Shown here: positions 54,602-62,833 of the stretch, in pieces | How the letters are laid out: every line of letters starts with the position of its first letter | Numbering within the stretch: position 1 is the first letter of the stretch | Source: Sodalis praecaptivus | GTDB taxonomy: Bacteria; Pseudomonadota; Gammaproteobacteria; Enterobacterales; Enterobacteriaceae | Reading direction: 5' to 3' | Assembly: GCF_000517425.1 (NCBI RefSeq) | Contig: NZ_CP006570.1 | Span: 186,001 to 250,000 of the forward strand | Length of the DNA stretch: 64,000 nt | The notes under the pieces: generated by a model | What the model saw: the letters and a program-made list of their open reading frames with translations, nothing else | What the model was told of the DNA's origin: nothing | Databases searched by the model: none | Translations under genes and position numbers: made by a program

Positions 54602-56635
54602 TTATAACTCTTTCCAGGGCCCGGGATAGATGATATCAGTTTTCACGGGTTCGACTCCCTGGTTCCACCATTTTGCTTCCCAGTTCTTAGTTTTCCAACT
54701 CACTTTGTCATGAGCGACATAAATTTCTTTGGGGTCCCAGATTGGATAGGTTGCTGAATGATCGGGAGTAACGAGGAGATTATGAGTGACGCTAGCTTGA
54801 TTACCCAGTGAGTCAGAGACGGTAAGCTTCATAGTGAAGTCCTGTGATTGTGTGACGGCGGGTGCGCTAAAATGTAATATTGACTGATTAAGTGTCTCTG
54901 CCTCGAAACATTCCGGTATGTCCCAATCATAGGTGGTTATATCAGCAACATTTGAGGTTGATTTCGCAGCCGATAAGACTATTTTTTCATTTTCAATTGC
55001 CGCGGTTGGTCCGTCGATTACGGCCTTAATGATTGGGTTCTTTTCCTTTAAGTAACGAATTGCGGCACTCACATTTGGCCTATGCCCAATATGGTAGGAT
55101 GCCCCTTCCGCATAGCCTGTGTCTTTGATCAGTTGCCTGATTTCCTGTGAGCTAAGATAAATGCCCAGATGACCTATCGCATAAGATTGGATTAAGGCTA
55201 ACGCTCCCGAGCTTAATGGCGTCGCGCTTGAGGTGCCCGAAAAATCCTTTGAATAATTACGATCATTGCCTGGTAATTTTTGTAGCGAGCCGTAGCCTGT
55301 CGTGACTACGCTCCAATCACCCCATGAGTTGATGAGTGAGCTTGAATGATTATAGTTTGAAAAACTGCATCGACTCCCATCATGATGGGCAGATGCGCCG
55401 ATAAGCGTACTTCCATTGTCTCCATACTGATTCATATTACCTAAAGCCATACTGAGATCTAAACCACCATTGCCCGCAGCCAAGATGACGACAACCCCAT
55501 TGTGGGTTAATGAATTAATTCTATCCCACCATGCTCTGCTATCCGTCACCGGAACCAATTTATCTCCTACCTGCAATTGAATATCTAAACTCACAATATC
55601 CCCTGGAATGGCGTCACGAACGATAAGATCTAAGTCACCTGTGTCATAGAAATAGTAGTCGGACCCATAAGCAATACCCGTAACGCCAAACTCCTTTTTA
55701 GCTGCGGCAATACAACCAGTGGAAGCAGTGCCATGATTACAGTCTTCTGTTTCACTCCGGCTATGAACCACGGTGATGTTCCCTTTCAGGTTTTCATGGT
55801 TGGCATAGACGCCGAAATCAAGATGTCTCACCGTGGCGGCTTGACCATTTTCACCTTCATCCCAAACTGTACGAACATTCATACCTTTAATGTTTGCAGA
55901 CGTTGGGTCTAAATATGTTTGTAAGTGATTAAAACAAGGCGTTTTATAATAATCTGTTTCTGATTTCTCATTAACGCCACCTTCGTCTAGGGTAACGAGT
56001 GTCGGGGCTAAATTAATGGGAGTGATATTTTGGATGTCTGGGACAACACTGCAATAAGTGACGTAATCGAGTAACTCTAGTTCTTGAGCAATGAGGACAA
56101 GCGTATCATATTCACGGTAAGGCGCTGTTTTATAAACGTTGGGTGAAATATCACCTAATAGATGATTAAAGTTCAGTTTAGAGAAAACAATGTTACTTAA
56201 GCTTAAGGTTACAGAGGTAAATTTTGTCATTTCTGCTTTCAAACGTTCTAAATCACTTTCTTTTTCTAATTTTACCTGTAAATAGTATTTGTCTATGCCG
56301 TCATAGCGTTTGTATGTTTCTTTTGTCAATTTACTGGTTGTGGTGATGCTATTTGAGCCATTTGGTTGTAGTGCAATTGAAGGCGACACATCAATAGTAT
56401 TAGATCTCAAAATGACGGACAGCTTATGATTAATATTTGTCGTCGCAATGGCGCCATATTGACCATAACCCTGGTTTTTGAATACACAGGTTGGCCCTTT
56501 CAGGGTCGCAACATCACTTCCATGTTTCTGCAAGGTGATCATGCAACTCTCACACTCACCCAAACCCGTTGCTTTGACATAGATGTTGCCGTCAAAGATA
56601 TTGCTATGATAAATATAAAGTGAAGGCTGTTTCAT
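54602..56635 (-). CDS. Subtilisin-like serine protease (S8) with PKD and chitin-binding modules, no signal peptide
   Basis: This protein is about 677 residues long. An N-terminal region of about 265 residues (possibly a propeptide with beta domain) precedes an S8 peptidase. The triad is Asp273 in RHLDFGV, His301 in CNHGTAS and Ser469 in FSGTSSATP, with the oxyanion Asn near 389 (LAAGNGG). A PKD-like domain (about 540-630) and a C-terminal CBM5/12-like module (YPIWDPKEIYVAHDKVSW onward) follow. The start at 56635 has AAGGAG six bases upstream, and the protein begins with a polar stretch, so no Sec signal exists. The module resembles that of the LPMO at 37277, suggesting shared chitin targets and export route. 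Confidence 0.9.
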   Translation of the reverse strand: MKQPSLYIYHSNIFDGNIYVKATGLGECESCMITLQKHGSDVATLKGPTCVFKNQGYGQYGAIATTNINHKLSVILRSNTIDVSPSIALQPNGSNSITTTSKLTKETYKRYDGIDKYYLQVKLEKESDLERLKAEMTKFTSVTLSLSNIVFSKLNFNHLLGDISPNVYKTAPYREYDTLVLIAQELELLDYVTYCSVVPDIQNITPINLAPTLVTLDEGGVNEKSETDYYKTPCFNHLQTYLDPTSANIKGMNVRTVWDEGENGQAATVRHLDFGVYANHENLKGNITVVHSRSETEDCNHGTASTGCIAAAKKEFGVTGIAYGSDYYFYDTGDLDLIVRDAIPGDIVSLDIQLQVGDKLVPVTDSRAWWDRINSLTHNGVVVILAAGNGGLDLSMALGNMNQYGDNGSTLIGASAHHDGSRCSFSNYNHSSSLINSWGDWSVVTTGYGSLQKLPGNDRNYSKDFSGTSSATPLSSGALALIQSYAIGHLGIYLSSQEIRQLIKDTGYAEGASYHIGHRPNVSAAIRYLKEKNPIIKAVIDGPTAAIENEKIVLSAAKSTSNVADITTYDWDIPECFEAETLNQSILHFSAPAVTQSQDFTMKLTVSDSLGNQASVTHNLLVTPDHSATYPIWDPKEIYVAHDKVSWKTKNWEAKWWNQGVEPVKTDIIYPGPWKEL

Positions 56636-57510
56636 GTGACACTCCTTGTGTGTTAAAAACATGACAGTCTCATATTTATCAGTTGCAATCTTTAGGATGA
56701 TGTTGGTTGTCTAACCGCACATGAAGTCGCGCTGTTTTAATGTAAAAAAGAGGGAGGCGAACCGGTCATATGAGGAAGAAAGATCACAAAAAATCCGAGG
56801 TCAATGCCATACTGCACGCGAAAAGAAAATAATTTTAAGCGCCTTAAGTAAGCAATGGCTCAAGCAAAGGAGGCGATAACATCAATGACGATTCAGCCAT
56901 GTATATTGAAAATAAAGTGCGTCGCCTCACGATGGATGAGTGATGCATCCTAAAGGTGTCGAATTTAGCATCTTTGTGTACCGCCATTCGTTGTAGTCAA
57001 AACGTAATCGGATAATCGGTAATGAAAAGTCGCTACACCTACCGCCATTTAAACACAGATCCTAAATTGGTCTCTCTTTAGCACAGTAGGCGCCGCCATG
57101 TTTTATTGATGGTATCAGAGCGAGAGCGCTTTCATGCCAGTGGAAGATAAAAGGGTGCTGCCGAGACATCTAAAACAGGTTTGTGGTGTAAGCATTGACC
57201 TCATTAATCAATGCTGATGCTGCAATGTCGCGCCTTACATAGTGTTACATCCAGAATTAGTTAACAAAATAACGACAAAAAAGGATGTTTTACTTCTGCC
57301 GCGAAAACCTTAGCGTTTATCAGGAATACTCAATGCCTGTTATTGCTGCGGGCATTTCATTCAGTTTACTCTCTCCCCTTTTACGATGTTAAAGGATAAT
57401 CCGTGATCACACCGCATTAGGCTCTTTAGGAATTTGACACATTCATCTCGATATTGATATCTGTTATATTGGTTTAAAACCGTTACAGCATTAAAGGATG
57501 TATACGCCTG
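56636..57510. other. Intergenic region with no recognised gene
   Basis: These 875 bases, moderately AT-rich, hold the protease promoter on the left and that of the lipoprotein on the right. TTGACA occurs at 57434-57439 and TATATT at 57465-57470, but the 25-base spacing is too long for one promoter. A short minus frame at 57361-57636 overlaps the lipoprotein gene and is unsupported. Confidence 0.5.
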
Positions 57511-58221
57511 ATGATTAACCGTTTCATTTTCGTCGCCTTTGCGGCAACTTTTGCCCTGACGGGTTGTGCCAAAACGGCTGCTGACAAGCCAGCAACCGAT
57601 TTCTCCAAGGGTGCGACGGTTGTCAATGTCACCCATCTCGAAGCCCTTTCTGCCGATGGCTCCTCTATTTATGTTACCGTCGATGGTAACGATGCTGGCG
57701 CGTTAGGCAGAGGAGATAGCCTGGTGCTGCATGTACCCGCGGGTAAACACCAGGTTGGAGGATATGCCCGCTCGCTGGTTGGGCACGTTTCCGTCCCGCC
57801 GGTGGAAATTACCACCACCAGCCAAAGCATGAAACACGTGGCCTATACGGTGAAAGCCACCAAGCCGACATTTACTGAATTGCCTGACGAGCCGCTACCC
57901 CAGCCCCAAGAAAAACCGAAGGCAACTGAAGCCGCGCCGGCGACGCAGGCCACGACGGAAGCAACTCCGGCCGATACTATCACGTCCCAGGCCACTTCCA
58001 CACCGGCCGACACTAGCACGTCCCAGGCCACCTCCACCCCGGCCGACACTAGCACGTCGCAGACCACCACGACGCCGGCCGACACAGGCACGTCGCAGAC
58101 CACCACGACGCCGGCCGATACTATCACGTCCCAGGCCACTTCCACACCGGCCGACACTAGCACGTCGCAGACCACCACTACGCCGGCTGATACGAGTACG
58201 TCCCAGGCCACTACCCCTTAA
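57511..58221 (+). CDS. Lipoprotein with seven 12-residue C-terminal repeats
   Basis: This 236-residue protein has a type II signal peptide with lipobox LTGC (Cys19). Residues 35-115 form a beta-rich domain (VNVTHLEALSADGSSIYVTVDGNDAGALGRGDSL-like), and a Pro/Glu linker follows. Seven repeats of TSTPADTSTSQA type reach almost to the end. It is anchored in a membrane, probably the outer one. The ribosome site is AAGGA, 13 bases before the ATG, rather far. The function of the folded domain is unknown. Confidence 0.88.
   Translation: MINRFIFVAFAATFALTGCAKTAADKPATDFSKGATVVNVTHLEALSADGSSIYVTVDGNDAGALGRGDSLVLHVPAGKHQVGGYARSLVGHVSVPPVEITTTSQSMKHVAYTVKATKPTFTELPDEPLPQPQEKPKATEAAPATQATTEATPADTITSQATSTPADTSTSQATSTPADTSTSQTTTTPADTGTSQTTTTPADTITSQATSTPADTSTSQTTTTPADTSTSQATTP
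57958..58209 (+). repeat. Seven tandem 36-bp repeats inside the lipoprotein gene
   Basis: CCGGCC (CCGGCT in the last unit) begins at 57967, 58003, 58039, 58075, 58111, 58147 and 58183, exactly 36 bases apart. Each unit is 12 codons, so copy changes keep the frame. Confidence 0.92.
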
Positions 58222-58427
58222 TGACCGGGTTACCCATGATTTGGCAAACCATCGAAACGTCTTGAATCATATTTCCCACATGCGGATCGTTTTAGCCTCT
58301 CAGGCTCGTTACCATTCACCAATATTCGGGATGATGAATACTCCCGTTTCGCGGTAGAGAGGGGGGCATAATTCAGGTTCAAACTGATGTTGCCTCCACC
58401 CCCTCAAAAAGCGGAATCCTGGCAAAG

Positions 58428-59030
58428 TCACTCTGCCAGTTTGTGGGTGTCGTTTACTAAAGCGTTGGCGCAATTTCCATTTAATAAAATCGCATTCGCG
58501 ATGACATTGAACAGATGATCTACCCGCGGCGCAAGCGAGGGTTGGTCATTGATCCACGCGAGGGCGCCTACCAGCGCAAACAGATCGGCGCCGTCGATAT
58601 CGCCGCGCGCCACTCCCTGGGCCTGAGCGCGGGCCAAAAGGCGCGCCCCCTTGGCGCGCATCGTAACGCAAGAAGCATGAAGCGCGGAATCCGGGTCCTC
58701 AATGGAGGCCACCATGGAAGCAATGACGCCGCGGTGGCTATGCGCGACCGCGACGGTTTCACGCAACCACAACACGAGCGCATCGTCGGCTGAACTCGAC
58801 GTCTCTAAAACCTCTGCCCTGGCCGTTAGTGCGTCGAAACTTACCCGTAACAAAGCTTCAAGGAGTGCTTCGCGGGTTGCAAAGTGGCGGTAGAGCGTAC
58901 CGAGGCCGACGCCGGCCTTACGGGCGATGTCGCGCAGCGATGCATGGGCGCCCTGGTCGGTGAACACCTCCCGCGCGACCATAAGTAGGTGGTCGTAGTT
59001 CTTTCTAGCGTCTGCTCTCATAACCTTCAC
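58428..59030 (-). CDS. TetR-family transcriptional regulator
   Basis: This 200-residue protein has a TetR HTH (HASLRDIARKAGVGLGTLYRHFATREALLEALL) at about 30-62 and a ligand domain of the type that controls a divergent quinone oxidoreductase. An ATG at 59021 is an alternative start. It is divergent from the gene at 59111, and a palindrome in the gap is its probable operator. Confidence 0.9.
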   Translation of the reverse strand: MKVMRADARKNYDHLLMVAREVFTDQGAHASLRDIARKAGVGLGTLYRHFATREALLEALLRVSFDALTARAEVLETSSSADDALVLWLRETVAVAHSHRGVIASMVASIEDPDSALHASCVTMRAKGARLLARAQAQGVARGDIDGADLFALVGALAWINDQPSLAPRVDHLFNVIANAILLNGNCANALVNDTHKLAE

Positions 59031-59074
59031 TTGACAAAGCGGAACACTGCTCCATATATTTGGAGCGCTGTTCC
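59031..59074 (+). promoter_or_regulatory. Promoter with overlapping TetR operator
   Basis: TTGACA (59031-59036) and TATATT (59055-59060) with an 18-base spacer point at the oxidoreductase gene. GGAACACTGCTCC (59041-59053) and GGAGCGCTGTTCC (59062-59074) are inverted copies with two mismatches and cover the -10 element. Bound repressor would block transcription. Confidence 0.7.
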
Positions 59075-59110
59075 GTTAACCTTAACCTAATTATGTCGAG
59101 GGAGAAAGCC

Positions 59111-60124
59111 ATGCCAATTCAGACAATGAAGGCGGTGCGATTACATGCCTATGGCGGCCCGGATGTGCTGCGCTATGAGGAAGCCCCTTTGCCTGGGCTT
59201 AAGCCGGGAGAAATACGCGTTCGTGTTCATGCGGTGGGTATCAATCCGCCTGACTGGTATTTGCGCGAAGGATACAAAACGCTACCGCCGGAGTGGCGTC
59301 CGTCTATCCCCCTGCCGGCCATTCCGGGCTCGGACATATCGGGCATCATCGAGGCAATCGCCCCTGATGTTCGAGATTTCACCGTGGGCGATGAGGTTTT
59401 TGGCATGATTCGTTTCCCGAGCTATGGGGAAAGCGCCGCCTACGCCGAATATGTTGCTGCGCCGGCGTCTGACCTGGCGCGCAAACCCGCCGGCATTGAT
59501 CATGTGCATGCCGCGGCAGCACCGATGGCGTTGCTGACCGCGTGGCAGTTTTTAGTTGAGCTCGGGCATAATCAACCCAACCCGCTACAGGCGCAGGTAC
59601 ATCAGCCGGTAGCGCTTGATGGCAAGACGGTGCTGGTAAATGGTGCCGCGGGCGGTGTCGGGCACTTTGCGGTACAGATTGCGAAATGGAAAGGGGCGCA
59701 CGTCATCGCGGTAGCTTCTGGTGCCCATGCGGCGTTCCTGCGGGAAATCGGCGCGGACCAGGTCATCGATTACACCCAGGTCGCGCCCGAGGAGATCGTG
59801 CAAGATGTTGATGTTGTCCTCGACACGCTCGGCGGTCCAACCACGGGTCGGTTTTTGCGCACGCTCAAGCGCGGCGGCGTGTTGTTTCCGGTGTTCCCTC
59901 TCGGTTTTTCCGGTGCCGACGAGGCGGCGAGGCGGGGTATAACGGTGTCGGCGACCCAAGTGCGATCGAGCGGTGCCCAGCTCGCGCTTTTGGGAGAACG
60001 GCTTGCGGCGGGGACGCTTCGCGTCGCTATTGATAGCATGTTTGCGCTGGCGGATGCGCGAAAAGCACATGAGCGTGCGGCGCGAGGACACATTCAGGGC
60101 AAAATCGTGCTTACGGTCGGATGA
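59111..60124 (+). CDS. NADPH:quinone oxidoreductase-like MDR protein
   Basis: This zinc-free medium-chain reductase is 337 residues long. Its GroES-like domain has VGINPPDWYLREG and IPGSDISGII, and its Rossmann domain has LVNGAAGGVGHFAVQIAKW. The ATG at 59111 has GGGAG six bases upstream, and an earlier start at 59060 would lie inside the operator. It is induced when the divergent TetR protein is released. It probably reduces quinones or enones. Confidence 0.9.
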   Translation: MPIQTMKAVRLHAYGGPDVLRYEEAPLPGLKPGEIRVRVHAVGINPPDWYLREGYKTLPPEWRPSIPLPAIPGSDISGIIEAIAPDVRDFTVGDEVFGMIRFPSYGESAAYAEYVAAPASDLARKPAGIDHVHAAAAPMALLTAWQFLVELGHNQPNPLQAQVHQPVALDGKTVLVNGAAGGVGHFAVQIAKWKGAHVIAVASGAHAAFLREIGADQVIDYTQVAPEEIVQDVDVVLDTLGGPTTGRFLRTLKRGGVLFPVFPLGFSGADEAARRGITVSATQVRSSGAQLALLGERLAAGTLRVAIDSMFALADARKAHERAARGHIQGKIVLTVG

Positions 60125-60515
60125 ATCAAGGTTGCTCAACACGTTTAACGTGCGCCGGCTTGAATGCGCGAGCGGCGGCTTTAAGCCCCTTGGATTCACG
60201 CAAGTTGACAGGGCGTTTTCAACCCGATTCCTTCACGGTATCCTAAGGTGCGCGCGCCGCGCCGGCCCTAGGTGAGAGGAGATTCACCGGCGATACGTGA
60301 TGGGCCTGTGTCATGATGTCCGTGTATTCTGTCACAAACGATCGGTATCCTATCCCCTTAACGATAATGGCTATGCCATATTTCGCCGATAGGGTTTATC
60401 GCCAGCGGCTGCTCGGGACAACGTTGACTTGGGCCAGCGCGGAATGAAGCGCAATTAGCAATAAAAGGTTCTGATCGCCTGCAACGCGAGCGGTATTGCG
60501 CGTGCAGAGACGCCT
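60125..60515. other. Intergenic region with no recognised gene
   Basis: These 390 bases lie between convergent genes. A 100-codon frame at 59973-60275 is an antisense-type shadow of the oxidoreductase. No terminator was clear and no gene was recognised. Confidence 0.5.
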
Positions 60516-60980
60516 CTACAAGGGCAATTCAGTCGATATTTTTACGGTCTGCATCGGAATGTCGGTTTTGACATTCTGTACGCCGTTATGCCGGGTGAGA
60601 TGAGCCATTTGAAAGGTTCGATAACCCTCCATATTTTCCGCGACCACCCTGAGCAGCGCATCGCATTCTCCAGCCATGATGTGGCATTCCACCACGGGCG
60701 GGAGCGCTCTCATGGCCTGGACGAATGTACCGACCGTTTCGGCGTCCTGGGCTACCAGAGAAATGCGGGCAAAAACGGTAAGGCCAATCCCCACCTTAGC
60801 CGCATCGAGTAATGCTACATATCCTTTGATAATGCCCTGGTCTTCCAGACGTTTTACCCGGCGCAAGCAGGGCGATGGGGAAAGGCCGACACGAGCGGCA
60901 AGATCCTGGTTTTGCAGGCGCCCTTCGGCCTGCAGGGCGCAGAGAATGGCGCGATCAATCTTATCCAGACCAGTTGGCAT
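60516..60980 (-). CDS. Lrp/AsnC-family transcriptional regulator
   Basis: This 154-residue protein has an N-terminal HTH (LDKIDRAILCALQAEGRLQNQDLAARVGLSPSPCLRRVKRLEDQGII) and a RAM effector domain (VVECHIMAGECDALLRVV). It is divergent from the ThDP enzyme gene at 61157, whose expression it probably controls in response to an amino acid or oxo acid. Confidence 0.92.
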   Translation of the reverse strand: MPTGLDKIDRAILCALQAEGRLQNQDLAARVGLSPSPCLRRVKRLEDQGIIKGYVALLDAAKVGIGLTVFARISLVAQDAETVGTFVQAMRALPPVVECHIMAGECDALLRVVAENMEGYRTFQMAHLTRHNGVQNVKTDIPMQTVKISTELPL

Positions 60981-61156
60981 AGATTACCCTTGAAATAGGT
61001 ATTGTGTGAAATTGAATGCCAATAATGGCGCCAGGTGAGGGAAATTCGCAATCTGCTGTGGGCATATTTGCAGTAAAATTACCCGTGAGTTTATCGAGTC
61101 ATAGGCTGCATCACGGTTCATTGCTTTTCTCTCACGTGTACGGAGTGACTTTAGTA

Positions 61157-62833
61157 ATGAAAGAATTCACTGAGGAAACTGAAGGTTGCGGCAACGGCGC
61201 GGCGCTGCTGCTTGATGTCCTGGCTGCCGAAGGTGTTGAATTCATTTTCGGAAATCACGGTACCACTGAAATGCCACTGATGCACGCCCTAAAGGGGCAC
61301 CCGCAACTGCAATATATTTTAGGTCTTCAGGAAACGGCGGTGGTCGCGATGGCCGACGGCTATGCCCAGGCCAGCGGGAAGCCTGCTTTCATCAATCTGC
61401 ATACCGCCGGCGGACTTGGCCACGCCATGGGGGCGTTATTACATGCGCACGTCGCCAAGACGCCTCTGCTCGTCACGGCGGGGCAGCAGGATACCCGGCA
61501 CGGTTTCACCAACCCGCTGTTGCACGGGGATGTTCTCGGCGTCGCCGCGCCGGCCATGAAGTGGGCCCGCGAGGTTTCGCATCCGGATCAACTGTCTCCC
61601 TTGATAAGGCGTGCTCTCCAGGACAGCCAAACCGTGCCACGCGGTCCGGTTTTTCTTTCGCTGCCCGTTGATGTCCTTAACCGACCCGTTAACGTCCGCG
61701 CCGGAAAGGGCTCATGTATCAACCGGGACAGCGTCGCCGGGGGACTGGAGGAATTGGCCAGCGCATTGGCAGACATTTCTCCCGTTCGGCTTGCCATTAT
61801 TGCGGGAGATGAGATTACACAGAGTGCGGCCAACGCGGCGTTTGACAGCGTCGTCGCTGCGTTGGGGGCGAAGGTATTCGGCCCTTCGTGGCCTGGTTCT
61901 ATGGCGTTTGCGCCAACCCATCCGTTGTGGCAGGGGAATCTGCCATCAGATGCTGCCGGAATGCGCACAGTGCTGTCAGAGTTTGATGCCGTGTTCGTGG
62001 TTGGCGCTAATCCCTTCATTTCATACCTGTATACCGACGGCCCCTCGGTCCCTGCCCACTGTGCATTGTTCCAGCTTACGGAAGATGGCGGCGAGCCGGG
62101 AACAACGTTTGCGACTAATATGGCCTGCGTCGGCAACCTCAAGGTTTCCTTATGCGCGCTGTTGCCTATCTTAACGGCTAAGATGGCGGTACATCGTAAG
62201 CAAATCGCGTCACTCTATCGGGAAGCCTCGGCCGCGCGCCGTGAGCGATTGGCGGCAATGGAAGAGCGCTATCTCGCTGAGAAAGACTGTACCCCGATCA
62301 CGCCATTCGTCGCGGCCGGAGCAGTGCTAGCTGCCGTCGGCGCTAATGTCGCCATTGTCGATGAATCCCCCGCCACGATGTATCACGTTCGAGCCTTCCT
62401 TGAGCGCAACGCAATACAACGCTACTTCTTTATGCGCAGCGCCATCTTGGGCTGGGGACTGCCCGCAGCCGTCGGTGTTTCATTGGGTCGTAAACGTGCG
62501 CCTGTGGTCGCGTTGCTCGGTGATGGATCTTCCCTTTATAGCCCGCAGGGGCTTTGGACGGCGGCAAAGCAGCAACTGCCGGTGACTTTCATTATTATGA
62601 ACAATGCCGAATACAATATTCTCAAGCGTTATTCGGTTGCTCAAGGTTACGAAGCGGGTACGATCCCGGGCATGGAAATCAATGATCCAGCCATCGATTA
62701 TAGGGCGCTGGCTACGGCGATGGGGGTGAAGTCGCGGCGGGTGACCTTAAGCTCAGAGATCAGTGACGCGGTGAGGGAAGCCGTCGCATCTCTCGAACCT
62801 CGCCTCATCGAAATTGTTATCGGCGCAGAATGA
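61157..62833 (+). CDS. Thiamine-diphosphate-dependent enzyme, benzoylformate decarboxylase/acetolactate synthase family
   Basis: This 558-residue ThDP enzyme has an N-terminal pyrimidine domain with the activating Glu in LGLQETAVVAMADGYA, a middle domain, and a C-terminal diphosphate domain with GDGSSLYSPQGLWTA...NN binding ThDP and Mg. It opens with GNHGTTEMPLMHAL, where benzoylformate decarboxylase has GNPGSNELP. The likely reaction is decarboxylation of a 2-oxo acid; the exact substrate is unknown. The start at 61157 (GGAG 11 bases upstream) replaces a long extension from 61016. A divergent Lrp-type regulator fits amino-acid-derived oxo acids. Confidence 0.88.
   Translation: MKEFTEETEGCGNGAALLLDVLAAEGVEFIFGNHGTTEMPLMHALKGHPQLQYILGLQETAVVAMADGYAQASGKPAFINLHTAGGLGHAMGALLHAHVAKTPLLVTAGQQDTRHGFTNPLLHGDVLGVAAPAMKWAREVSHPDQLSPLIRRALQDSQTVPRGPVFLSLPVDVLNRPVNVRAGKGSCINRDSVAGGLEELASALADISPVRLAIIAGDEITQSAANAAFDSVVAALGAKVFGPSWPGSMAFAPTHPLWQGNLPSDAAGMRTVLSEFDAVFVVGANPFISYLYTDGPSVPAHCALFQLTEDGGEPGTTFATNMACVGNLKVSLCALLPILTAKMAVHRKQIASLYREASAARRERLAAMEERYLAEKDCTPITPFVAAGAVLAAVGANVAIVDESPATMYHVRAFLERNAIQRYFFMRSAILGWGLPAAVGVSLGRKRAPVVALLGDGSSLYSPQGLWTAAKQQLPVTFIIMNNAEYNILKRYSVAQGYEAGTIPGMEINDPAIDYRALATAMGVKSRRVTLSSEISDAVREAVASLEPRLIEIVIGAE

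Noticed and set aside
57958-58209. 36-bp repeats as a CRISPR array
   Set aside because: Units are directly joined with no spacers and lie in frame in a lipoprotein gene.
57843-58211. 122-codon minus-strand frame through the repeats
   Set aside because: The periodic sequence keeps the opposite frame open; it is a shadow of the lipoprotein gene.
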